From: Macrocystis pyrifera
Taxonomy: Eukaryota > Sar > Phaeophyceae > Laminariales > Laminariaceae
Assembly: GCA_031763025.1 (NCBI GenBank)
Contig: JASSKH010000019.1
Location: 11,344,009 to 11,408,008, forward strand
Direction: 5' to 3'
DNA length: 64,000 nucleotides
Position numbers and translations under genes: made by a program. Below the pieces are notes generated by a model. It saw nothing but the letters and a program-made list of their open reading frames with translations. It made no database searches and was not told the origin of the DNA. Each line of letters starts with the position of its first letter. Within the stretch, counting starts at the first letter, position 1. Positions 1-10,739 of the stretch are shown one piece after another.

Positions 1-89
1 TGGGACCTTCTACAGCCTGTACGGCTACCGGGTCGACCGCGGTTTTGAGGAAAATGCCTGGGCTGTACGCGCCCCGTGGCAACTGCCCA

Positions 90-850
90 TCAAGTTAGGG
101 ATAAACATCAACGATTTCCACTGCGCTGCTGGACACTCCCACGAGGTACTATTTCGCAAGACCGCGGAGCAGCAAGGGATTGTCCTCGACGGAAATATGC
201 TGGAGTGCAAAGGGTGCTCCATGGCAAAGGGTCTTCTCAAAGGTATCAAGCAGTCCACACCACACACGAGCAGATAGGAAGCGCGGGAGGGTTTTTGTGG
301 ATTGGAGCGGACCAAAGGTGGTAGAGTCTCTCGGGCCGAAGCGGTATACTCTCATCGTGCGCGACGATTTTTCACGATATACGTGGGTAATAGACGCGCC
401 GCAAGTAGGACGCCTCGGAAATGTTCGAGCAGTTCCTTGCAGATTATCTTGCAGACGGTGTCCCTTCTAAGGTGGTTATCTCCCGATCTGATGGGGGTGG
501 TGAATTTCGCGGGGGAAAGTGTGATGACCTGTGTAGATCACAAGGGATCAAGCAGGAAATCATGACGGCCGACCGTCCGCAATTCAATGGAGTAGAAAGC
601 GCGCCCGCTAGATTTGATAGAGACGGCCGCAATGGCGGGCCGAATCCAGGCTCAAGAGCTCTATCGTGGCGCGAAACTTCCGGCCACGACGTCGTTGGGG
701 GCGGAAGCGTCCCACTGGGCGTGTGATGCCTTGAACCCCACAGCAATAACGGCTAACGCGCAGATCAAGTCGCCCCATGAGATGGGGCATGGTAACCCCC
801 CCCCGGTAGTACTACTGCCCTTCTTCTAACCTAGGTACTTCAAGCTGAAG
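90..850 (+). pseudogene. Copia integrase (pre-integrase zinc finger plus core), frameshifted
   Basis: Integrase would insert the element cDNA into the host genome. Visible parts are an HHCC-like finger (FHCAAGH, then ECKGC about 30 residues later, near 115-215), the first core segment (VFVDWSGP near 290 and RDDFSRYTW near 360-390), the second catalytic Asp in RSDGGGEF (near 485-515) and the final acidic residue in NGVE (near 585-597). The core needs at least three frames to read through, so this is a relic. The following stretch to about 1000 still reads as copia-like (for example the ECLFVGP and RNYPRDS segments), which supports the assignment. Confidence 0.85.
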
Positions 851-1740
851 AGGGAAAACAAGTCACAGGCGGAAGCACAAGAGTGCTTATTCGTTGGCCC
901 TGCGCGAAACTACCCCCGAGACTCAGTACGAGTGCTGACAAAGAAACGTACTATGCTAATCACGCGCGATGTCGCCTGGCAACGCGTGTCGCCTGCACCA
1001 CCTGTACCTGCGCAGGCGAATGACCCCCTGTCTACGGAAAAGTGGGGGTCAGAGGCAGATGACGCAAGTGCGTCGGATCGAGGGGGTAGGGGGGTGGTGC
1101 ATGAGCTGGACGACGGTCTGGCTCACTTGAACGACTTCGACGTGACGTGGGGTTTTGACCTGGACGCGTTTATGCAGGATCGAGCACAGCAGGCACCAGC
1201 CGCCGGCGAGGCCGGCGGCGAAAACACCCGAGACGATGGGTCCGTCTCAAGGGGGCGCCGTGAACGCTTCCTCGGTCCCGGCAGGGAGGGCCGAAACAGA
1301 CGAGATGATGGATTCGTTTAAAGGGGGCGCCGTGGACGCCTCCTCGGTCCGGCAGGGAGGGCCGGAAGCGACCCGGGCGCAGCATCAGCCTCCGACACCG
1401 GCCAAGGGGACGGTGAGGATCCCCCCGCGGTCCTGTCGGGGAGGCCAGCACACGAGCTCAGCAGCTGGGGCTGGCTCCCCCCGATTGTACGGGGCCGGAC
1501 ACGGGGTCAGAGCCAACGTCTGAAGGGTGAACCTGCTGTGCACCAGGTAAGGAAGGTTAAAGGAGCCGCAAACGCGCTGCTTGCGGCAGCGTACGAGTTG
1601 TGGACGAAGCCTGGGAGTATACTGAATCGTACGTCCTGGACGACGGAGGACGCAGTGGCTTTGATGGCCGGACGACCTGCTGTGGAGAAAAAAGGGGGGT
1701 TGAGCGTGTGCATGCCGAGTCGGAAGACGTAGAACCGCCC

Positions 1741-3297
1741 CCACAGCACGTATCAGATGTAGAGCGTTCTCAATACCTAGCGGCGTGGCACGAGGCCATG
1801 AAAATTGAGTTGGATGGTCACATATCGAGCGGTACGTACGAAGCCGCGACACCGCGAAAAGGGCGGAAACCTGTAGGGGCAAAGTGGGTGTTTATCTACA
1901 AGATGGATAAGGATAAGTTAATAGTAAAAACAAAGGCCAGACTTGTGGCTAAGGGTTTTAGCCAATTGCGGGATGTAGATTATTATCAAATGTTTGCACC
2001 AACTCCCTCGTCAGCGTCAGATTCAATTCCAACTGCTGTTGCAAATGAACACGGTTTGAAGCTTTTTCATCTAGACGTCGCACAAGCTTTTGTTCGCGCG
2101 AAACTCAACGCCACGATATACATGAAACTACCCAGTGGGTGTGGTGACATGTCAGGAAAGATCGTCCGTCAAAACCGATCACTGTATGGTCTAAAGCAGA
2201 GCGGACGGCAGAGGACCAGATTATTGCTAGAGACCGTGGTAGAGTACGGAATGGAGTAGTGTAGGTCTGACCCGTGTGTGTTTCGCATGGTTGTGGGCGG
2301 CAAGGTAGAACTGATCATGGCCGTTCATGTAGATGATATCGTGATCGCAGGATCGGATGAGACATGCAGAGATTTCCATGCCGCGCTAGCTATAAAATTT
2401 CCCATGATTAACCTCGGCGGACTGACTTGGTACACGCATTGTGCTTTCAAACGCGACTGGGCACCGAAGACATTGTAGATTGCGCAGAAGGCGTTCATTG
2501 AGGGCATGCTGAATCGTTTTGGAATTAACTCATCCTCTGATATCCCCGCGACCCCCGGTGTGGAACTTGGTCCATGAGAGGAGGGCGAACTTGGAAGACA
2601 CTGGCAGTACAGGGAGGTTGTGGGCAGCTTTATGTGTCTGTCGACCATGACGAGGCCGGACATCTGGAACGCTGTGCGTGCTTCTCCTACAACCCAACGC
2701 AGAGACACTGGAAGGCAGTTTTGAAGATTTTGGTCTACCTCCACAGGACCAGGATTATGGGATTGACGTTTGTGCGGGGCTCGGGGTATGACTGCGTATA
2801 GTGATGCTGATTATGCGGATAAGTCGAACGATAGGCGCTCGGTATCGGGGAGGGTAATTACCCTAGGGGGTGCGGCCGTCAGTTGAGCAAGTAGCACGCA
2901 GAGGTGTGTTACGTTGTCGACAGCTGAAGCAGAGTATGTCCCCCTGGGCGAAGGGGTGAAGGGAGCTTTGTTTACGGGCGCGGTCATGTGCTTTATGTGT
3001 CCAGAGCTAAGCGGATCATGTGTCCGGGTTTTCGAGGATAACCAGGGGATCATAGCGTTGGAAGAAAACCATCTTAGCTCTGCTCGGAGTAAGCATATCG
3101 ACGTGGGTTTTATTTTGTCAGAGAACTACTTCGTGCTAAGAAGATCGACATTCAGTACGTAGCTTCGGAAGAGCAGCACGCGGATATTTTGATGAAATAC
3201 CTTGCTGCGACCCCTTTTAAGTTTCGCCGTAGGTTCTTGTTGAATCTGCCTTTAGAGGGGTATGAGCATTATTCGATGAGTACCATGGTTCAGTGAT
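1741..3297 (+). pseudogene. Copia reverse transcriptase and RNase H, multiple stops
   Basis: The RT domain begins with the copia signature around AWHEAMKIELDGH (near 1785) and GAKWVFIYKMDKD (near 1880), then KARLVAKGFSQ, FHLDVAQAFVRAKL, a SLYGLKQSG segment (near 2180-2210) and the catalytic box as HVDDIVIAG (near 2325-2350), where the usual Tyr of YVDD is His. The frame is interrupted by TAG at 2257-2259, TAG at 2476-2478 and several further breaks. RNase H is recognisable from SDADYAD (near 2805), STAEAEYVPLGEG (near 2915-2955) and DNQGIIALEENH (near 3040). The tail (LPLEGYEHYS, near 3250-3280) ends in tandem stops near 3295. Too degraded to make enzyme. Confidence 0.92.
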
Positions 3298-3346
3298 GAA
3301 GGGATTAATTTGTCGAGTCGCCAACCCTGCGCTATTTTGAGGGGCA

Positions 3347-3767
3347 TGACGGAGTAGGGCACCGCCTGGCGTTTTATTTTCTGGCCATGGTCATCGTTTG
3401 GAATGCGACCGTTGTTTCAATGGCAATGGTTTGGACTAAATGTGTTATACAGGGGGTTTTGACCCGGTGGCCAGGTTTCCTCCTGCGGGACTGTCGGTGG
3501 CTGGTTTGAGGTCCTGGCAAGTCTTGAATGTCTTTTCGGTCTCGTCACTGCTGTGAAGAGCCAGGGAAGGTGCTCGTTCGGATCGTTCCAGCAGCGACGG
3601 TTACAAGTTGTAGAGGGTTGCGTATATCTTCGCAGGCGTTATTATGAACTATGCCGTGTGTTCACGAGCAGAGTTTGAGCTCTCCGTTCTTTGGTCCGAC
3701 CTACGAGCTAGGCTCCGCTCTCTCTCCCCTCCTCTGTCCTCTAATATACCGACCACAACGACCACGT
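3347..3767 (+). repeat. Putative 3' LTR of the copia relic
   Basis: After the last pol stop comes a short purine-rich stretch (ttttgaggggcatga near 3334-3348), then about 420 bp of non-coding sequence with TG at its proposed start. It ends next to tggtggtcagggcatcc (3768-3784), which resembles an LTR-retrotransposon primer binding site beginning with TGG. No second LTR lies inside the window, so the boundaries cannot be confirmed by comparison. Confidence 0.35.
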
Positions 3768-3930
3768 GGTGGTCAGGGCATCCAGGCTTAGACTCTACGA
3801 ACACGAAACGACGCACGATTTATTACCACCATTGGGAATTTGCGCGCATTGTTGTGTAGTCAACACTTCATGTGACGTAGCCTTAGCTATAGTAGAATCT
3901 GAAGCACGCGTTCGAGATAGCCGTACTCAC

Positions 3931-4020
3931 AGCGTTTCGATCGTGTCTCGTCTTATGCTGTCGAAACACCTCGCGGGGGCAGGGATGTCCTCGTCCGTGA
4001 CGTCACAGTTACGAACAAGC
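3931..4020 (-). pseudogene. Solitary LRR cap exon, acceptor lost
   Basis: On the minus strand these 90 nt align without gaps to the 90-nt cap exon of the large LRR gene (44770-44681). Shared residues include C, TDED, P, the second C, D-x-I and TIE-x-L. The core reads CDVTDEDIPAPARCFDSI against CRLTDEDVPDIVACLDTI. The 5' splice site is intact (CT|GTGAGTACGG), but no AG precedes the exon in the 35 nt upstream, where the paralogue has an acceptor. No signal peptide or LRR exon was found around it. Best read as a relic of a second LRR gene or a displaced exon copy. Confidence 0.75.
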
Positions 4021-4035
4021 CGTCAACGCATGTAG

Positions 4036-7000
4036 GAAGCACACGGTGCGTATATTTGGATAACATACTTGTGGGGTCCCAAAAACCAAACAACATCTAT
4101 AAACCTGGTATGTCATTTAGTCCTGGGTGGAAAGCGCGGAAACGCGAGTTGTCATTTTTTAACGACAGCCAACGAGGTAGTGGGAAAAATTGTGAGAACA
4201 AATTCCCCGGGAACGAGAGAATACCTGTCGCAGTGGGTTGTCCAGAGCTGTAAAGTAGATGTGATGTTTATAAATAATTAAATATATATAGGTTGTCACA
4301 CCTATTGTAGTTCACCGACGGTACGCTGCGCGGAATCGGAAGACATCCGTATAGTATGTCGTCAGGGCTGGATCAAAGAAAGCACAATACACCGAATTAT
4401 ATAAAGCCACTACTGTACATGTCACCTCGGTTATCCTCAGAAGGAATACAACAGGACAGCGGTGGATAGCTGGTGTGAACCATAAGCTGCTCCTAGTTTT
4501 TTATCGCAGTGCGGATACGTTTCTATTTTGTGGTGTCGTATACGCAGACCGCGGGCGTGCAGGAACTATAAAGAGGTGGGCGGCATGAGCGAACCGTGGA
4601 CTGAATCTACTTCCACGTACACCACGATCCAGTATCGACCCATCTGCGCTGCACACAAACACTAAGTGACGGGCCTACCCTGAAGGGAAGTTAAATAAAG
4701 TGATGACTTTGATATTTTCACAGAAGCTAAGATTGTGATTCCCGCCGGGAACAGCACTTCCGTTTGGTGCAGGATATACTGACGGGGGACTATCCGTGAG
4801 TTTACTCCCGTAGTAATGCAGCAGGGGAGAAGTATCGAAGTGCGTCTTTTCGTGGTATCGGGCAAGGTGCACGAAAATTCACTTAACCTGAAAACTCACG
4901 TATACTCGCTCGTCACGTTTCATTATGTAGGTAGAAGGTTGAATTCAAAACGAGACTGAAACCTCACTCGAAACGCGTCCGCCACGCCCTTTACGAACCC
5001 AACTGGCCCAGAGTTCCCAGCGAGCCCTGTTGATATTTCAGGGACACTCGAGACGCCAACTGCTCAGGCTCTCTGTCAGCGATACAAATTATATCCCGAA
5101 GTTTGTATTGTAACAGTACTTTCAAAAAGTAGGTCTGGTAGGAGATAATATAAAATTCACAACCTTGCTAGAACACTGTATCGGCCGGAGAGCTCGTGAA
5201 AATACAGGATTAAGACCCTAATAGGAGCGAATTGTAGTCGACCTCAACTACTTTTTGTATCGCTGTTTTCCATCACTATGCCCCCCTATGAGATAGGACT
5301 TACCCTACTGTAATCGACCTTCGCTCGTCGTATTAAGTGGGTACTATTCCCGACCGGTTAACTAAAACCCACATGGTCATAAATCATACGTTGAAACTAT
5401 GTGTTCTAGGGGTTTCCCAGTGTCTACATTGAAGATGCAGAGGTAGTCTTTACTCGGCCCATTTGAGATCCCTGCACAACGTGTATGATCGATGTTGAAG
5501 TGTGTTCATATCGATCGTGAAGGAACACGTGTAAACTCTACGAGTGGTTCCAGCGTGTTCCGTCTCTAAGGTATGAGTAAGGTATCGCACTACACCCGGT
5601 TACCCAAACACAACTACGTTTAACGAAGCAATGCGCATACTGCTTTCCACCCGTATCTACAGTACTTTGCCGATCTACTGTAGTGTTTACAAGTCTTTAG
5701 TTCCTGAGGAGCACATGCCGTCTGACAGACATGAGTTGAGACCTGCAACGAAAACTGGCAGGAACAGAGATGTCAACTCACAAGGAATAGCGAGATATGT
5801 TCATGGCAAACATGATCCTGCTCTAGAGCAGCACGAAGATCTAACGCAGCAGCTACGTGTGCATGACTCAAGCCGGCATAACACCAATTACTCACAATTT
5901 CCGCAAAGGTATAAACCGTAGTGTGTTCGCTAGGCATGATGTTGATATCCCCACTGCACCTGTGCGAACGTGTTCCCAGCGAAATTGGCTGCGCGCAAAA
6001 ACGATGCCAATCTTGACCTAATCCAACACGAACCTTAACTCGGCCAAATCGTCAAGCCGTCTTCGATACTTGGTCTCACACAGAACCGTAATGAGCAGTT
6101 TGCATTGGCTCAACGTACGCTAAACTTCACCATAGACGATGGCCATGGTTACACGTAGTGGCCCTAGTAGACGGGCATACCACATGATGCAGAGGTTGAT
6201 GACCTCCTCAGATCCATGTAAGGCAAACGAGCAGTTGAGTAGTTGGCAGTAAAAAACATAATAATGGCCCCTGGGGCTGATCTCCCTCTCCGTGGTGTCA
6301 TAACGAGTGCGTGTCATCAGTAGGTAGACTACGGGACACCACAAAAGAAACTGGAGTATGGCCGAGAGATAGGTGACGCATTTGTTCTCCCTTGCCGAGC
6401 CTGCGCTGCGCTGATTCTACTTGCACATACACCGGTAGAGGTTAGGTCAAGAAAGGTGGATCGTATCACTGCTGTTGAAAAATCGCAAGGGTGAGTGGAC
6501 AAACCGCGGGCACTATAGACTCCACCCCGCTCCGGAAAAAGCATTTCCCGGTGTGGAGTGAAGGCCCGGCCAGGTACATACCGTTAAATGCGGAAAAAAC
6601 TCATCCATCTTTTCCTACTACCTTGTTTTGGAATGTGATGCATTTTCCTACGGTGGATGGTGGCGATTTCTATGTGGATATGAAACAACAGCACTTTCCT
6701 GTCTTGTCATTATACCAGAAATCGTGTTTTTCGCAAGGGGAACCTGATTTCATGCAACGTACAATAGTAGGCAACCACACTATACAAAATTTTACACATG
6801 CAGCTACACATACACGTAAAAAACGACCACATCGTATTACGCGCACACACAAACACACGAGAAAACCTTAGTGCGAGCAATAATCTCAAACTAGTGCATG
6901 TTATAATGAAGGTGTGTCATGAAATTTTGTGGATGATCAAACATGCCCGCAGTGTTGTCCTGCAAGCAGGGTCTGAACAATTGGTTGTCTAGTCCCTAAA

Positions 7001-7090
7001 CCATGGCGTAATGCATTAAGCTCATCAAAACGTTGGACATATGCTCCCAGTACCTAGGAGTAGGCTAAAGTATGTCCGACAAAACAATTG
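4036..7090. other. No supportable gene
   Basis: Moderately AT-rich intergenic DNA. Open frames here are below 130 codons and show no recognisable domain, splice-bounded exon or composition bias. No tandem repeat or transposon end was recognised. Confidence 0.5.
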
Positions 7091-7129
7091 TCGACTGATT
7101 CATGTACACGCAGGATTTGGGCTTCAAGT

Positions 7130-7830
7130 ATGTGGTTATACTCAGATACACGACATATAAGACCCATGGTAGATTGGGAAGCTCCACGCTGGGAAGGGGT
7201 CCCGGTTGTAGGGTATTGGAATATCGGGGTAATGTGTGCCCACCAATGCCACTCGTCAGGTGGAACCCTATGCTTCATGTGAGGCGAATCAACTCTACAG
7301 CGAGGATGTAATGCAGTTCCGTTTCATGTCTGGAGTCAGTCACGCGTTCCCGTGCCGGCTGCGCCTATACCTTTAGGGATCAATCAACACACAAGTGGGA
7401 TACCGGTGATCTTCTATTGGCAAGCGTAGACCAGGCCAACCCAAAGAGACGGGAACCTGCTTCCAGCATGTCTTTTCATTTTAGATGATGTGCTTCGCGA
7501 GGGAGCCAGCGCGTGTGTGTATTTTGAAGATGAGATCGAGGTCCTGGAGGAGAGGACGTGTGTGTGAAAAGAGTCAGGAGATGCCGCACCAGAAACAGCG
7601 GCGATCCCAGCAGGGCCAAGTTTGAGCCGGACCTGGTAGAATCGCTTGGCGCTGGTGGTGACGGCCCTGGAGAGTGTAGTTGTTGCAGGGGCACTAGCAG
7701 CTCCAGCAGCACCGTCAGCAACGTCAGCAGTCAGAGGATGACTGAACTTTGGTTGCTACGATGGACCGCATGCAGTAAGCACCGTTACCGCCGCCGTCGT
7801 CTCGACCGCCGCGTAACCGCCGCTGCTGCA
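7130..7830 (+). repeat. Dispersed repeat family, copy A
   Basis: About 0.7 kb that recurs in inverted orientation at 60300-60990 and, for the first 260 bp, in direct orientation at 10473-10735. Shared landmarks are ctcagatacacgacatataa, the ggtggaaccctat block, a gggatcaatcaaca block and then a GC-rich half (7470-7830) with a Ser/Gly/Pro-rich frame also visible in the inverted copy. Copies differ by many substitutions and small indels, so they are old. The type of parent element is not clear; no transposase or polymerase motif is present. Confidence 0.8.
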
Positions 7831-8150
7831 ACACCCCGGGATAGCCCGGCATCTGCCTGAATCTGGGGGTTCGCTGCACGCTGCCGACGTGAATGTAGAA
7901 CGTATATTATTCTATGAAAGAGAGAGTTTGGCCGGCTGGAGCCGGGCAGGAAGGTGGAGACCGCGGGAGCGACGCTGAAAGTATTCTGGCAGAATCCTCC
8001 TGGACTGCTGAAGCACCACGCCCGCAGGTATTTGATGGGGGAGGAGTCTGTATCATCTGTTCGGGATGCGGTGCCCCAAGAAAGAGGAGGAAAGAGAAGG
8101 GATCGAGGCGTCACCAGCAAGGATATATGTGAAGGGATCGAGGCGCCACC

Positions 8151-8376
8151 AGCAAGGTATATGTCCCCACAGGCAACGTTTTACTTTGTATAATGATTGC
8201 TTTAGGTGATTTCCGTTTTTAGAGTGATTGTGTATCTGTTTATGAATGGTAGAGATCTGCGACAGCAAGGATATATGTCCCCACCAGGCACGTTTTACTT
8301 TGTTGATTGATTGCTGTGGTGATTTCCGTTTTTAGAGTGATTGTGTATCGGTTTATGAATGGTAGAGAATCTGCGA
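8151..8376 (+). repeat. Tandem duplication, unit about 113 bp
   Basis: Two adjacent near-identical copies (starting 8151 and 8264) share agcaagg-atatgtcccc, the gttttactttgt segment, gatttccgtttttagag and gtttatgaatggtagag. A shorter related partial unit (accagcaaggatatatgt) lies just upstream at 8112-8130, so the array may once have been longer. Confidence 0.9.
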
Positions 8377-8379
8377 ACA

Positions 8380-9920
8380 TTGGAGATTCAGATTTATTTG
8401 TGAATACTGGAATTGAAATGAGATACACAGACGTATACGTATACGTATAGCTTCCCTCACTGAAGTTTTCCTGTAGACACACCGCAGGACTACGACGTCT
8501 GTCTGTTTTATGGTTGACTGGTCGATGCCTCTGGTTGAGCGTCGACACGAGTACGAGTAGTAAATGAACAGGGTAAGAAAGGTGCTCTAGAGTTTGGTTG
8601 GGAGACGTGCGAATGATGTGAGCTCAATGACTGCACGAAGAGCCTTTGCCCATGTGCACATTTTTGACGTCATTACGTATCACATACAGTAAGAGGATTG
8701 ATATATTCCCACCGTATTGCTGAGTTTGGCATTGTGTTGGTCTGATGCTGGCAGAACCGAGCAAGTGCAGCAAGAAGAGGTGTATCTGATGAATCCTTGT
8801 GCCCAACTGCAGCAACACTTATGTTTGCGGCATTTCACATATTTACATCTCTGTATGCAGCTATCTAGTTATTGAATTGTTTGGTTGATATTTAGCTGTG
8901 TAGCACGACCCGCACCACTTGTTACGTGCCAAATGCAAGATATTTGCAGACAGAGTAATATACTATACGAGTACAGTAGCAGCAGAAGTAGTATGGTACT
9001 GTGAGCTGAGACGAAAAGGTTTACTTGGCCTTGCTGTAGATGTTCATCAAGTACGTACTGCAGTATATAGTGGTCGAGGAATACATGGGTTTGATGTGGG
9101 ACCAGATATGCTCGTTGACAAGTAGCTGTTTATTTGCAGTAGCAGTCGAGAAGTTGAACTATACCAAAGAGGAGTTTGCAAGCAGTGCATGCGTGAAAAG
9201 AGCGAAACACCCAATGCAGACCTAATCGCTCGAATGTACGTCCCATCCCTTCTGTATGCCGGGTCAATGCTGCGAAGGCGACGTTTGATTTCACGGAGGA
9301 GGAATAGCTGGATGACCCGAGCTGCGGTGACGCCATGAGACCGAACGGAGAGGCAGCCGCGGCGGAGGCAACAGCATTAGTGTTCGGGGCATCGGGCTGA
9401 TTGTTATTGAAATGTGGTTGCCTGTGAACCTGATGAATATTTTTATTGCTTGTATTTTGGAAATTTTTTTCTGGTCGATTTGGATTCCGCGAGAGTTATT
9501 GGAGTTTTCGAGTAGTTTCAACGTCAACTAAAACTCAATTGAAGGGATGTATGCTATCTTGCATTACCGTCGCGATCTGTGTATCTATGGCGGGAGTAGG
9601 GGACAAGGGGAGACTCTTGTCCGGAGGAACGGGGTTCCTTGCGATCTGGCACTCATTGTCTTCGCTTAATTTTATTTTCGATTAGTATGGCTACTACTTA
9701 TTGTGATATTTTTCCAGGATTTGCATAAATTTCCTATAAAATATTGCCAGCGGTTTTTGACGACACTAAAGAGAGACTATGAAGCGCCTGGGGGCGTGTG
9801 TGGTCCATATGAAATGTTTCCTGACTTTGAAGGTTTTCCTGACTTTGAAGGTTTTGGTAGTATTTCGGAAATTCAGAGTTTGATTTCTTTGGTTCTTGAA
9901 AATTTGTGCTTTTGTTCATA
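8380..9920. other. No supportable gene
   Basis: Intergenic sequence. It includes an alternating tacgta run near 8433-8449 and an 18-bp direct duplication (cctgactttgaaggtttt, near 9820-9855). No convincing coding exon was found. Confidence 0.45.
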
Positions 9921-9925
9921 GTCAG

Positions 9926-9996
9926 TACTGACTGAGTGGTCTAGCAGGTAGTGCTATATAATTCCCTAGGGTGGGTCGGGGGTTGAAGTCTCGACG
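9926..9996 (+). repeat. tRNA-like SINE head candidate
   Basis: A box-A-like segment (tggtctagcagg, near 9938) is followed about 45 bp later by a box-B-like segment (gggttgaagtctcg). This is the spacing of an internal RNA polymerase III promoter. No full cloverleaf forms and no poly-A tail is seen, so a SINE-head relic is more likely than a tRNA gene. Confidence 0.35.
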
Positions 9997-10472
9997 AATT
10001 CGTAAGTTGATCTTTTCGAGCGTGCGCGCTGGAGTCACTACGAATGATTATGATAGTGTGCCCGTAGACACCAGTAGCGTTTGGCGAGGGCAGGGCCCCG
10101 GAGATCACTGTACGAAGTCGACGAGATTCCACTGAATATCTTCGGACCAATTCCGCGGAAAATGACGTTTTACCTGACTGAATCCGAGAAGAATGCCGTT
10201 TTACCTGGCGTTGGATTTCGAGAGTTTTCTGGGGATTTGAGCATTTGAATGCTGATTGGAGGGTTTGAGTGTTGATTCAAGAATTTCATTTTTGAGTCAC
10301 AGATTGGATTTTGGACTTTCTGAGTTTGAATTGAGTTGATATAAATATTGAGATGTATCAGCCCTGCGATGTCGTACATTTTCATGTACAGAGCCGAGGG
10401 GAATATTGAACATGCACAAGAGCAGGGGGGATATTAGTATGGTCGAGTATGTTGAGTAGGGGGGGTGTTGAT

Positions 10473-10735
10473 TGTACTCAGATACACGACATATAAGATC
10501 CATGGTAGATAGGTGAGTTCCACGCTGGGAAGGGATCCCGGCAGTAGGGTACTGGAATATTTGGGTAATGTGGGCCCACCAATGCCACTCGTCAGGTGGA
10601 ACCCTATACTGCATATGGGGCGAGTCAACTCTACAGCGAGGATGTAATATAAGAGGAGTTACGTTTCATGTCTGGAGTCAGCCACGCGTTCACGTGCCAG
10701 CTGCGCCTATACCTTTAGGGATCAATCAACAAAGT
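10473..10735 (+). repeat. Dispersed repeat family, copy B (short form)
   Basis: Matches the outer 260 bp of copies A and C, from the actcagatacacgacatataa segment to gggatcaatcaaca, then diverges abruptly. It shares tgttgattg before the start and the aatataagaggag segment with copy C but not A, so B and C appear closer. The clean stop at the gggatcaatcaaca junction suggests an element boundary or truncation point. Confidence 0.8.
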
Positions 10736-10739
10736 ACGG

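Larger units (their letters stand above)
1..3767 (+). mobile_element. Decayed Ty1/copia retrotransposon, 5' part outside the window
   Basis: Fragments of a copia-type pol polyprotein follow each other in the canonical copia order on one strand: pre-integrase zinc finger, integrase core, a divergent linker, reverse transcriptase, RNase H and a short C-terminal tail ending near 3297. The reading frame is broken many times by stops and shifts, so the element is dead. The integrase-before-RT order separates it from Ty3/gypsy. The start of pol, gag and the 5' LTR lie before position 1. About 470 bp downstream of the tail may be the 3' LTR (separate entry). Confidence 0.9.
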
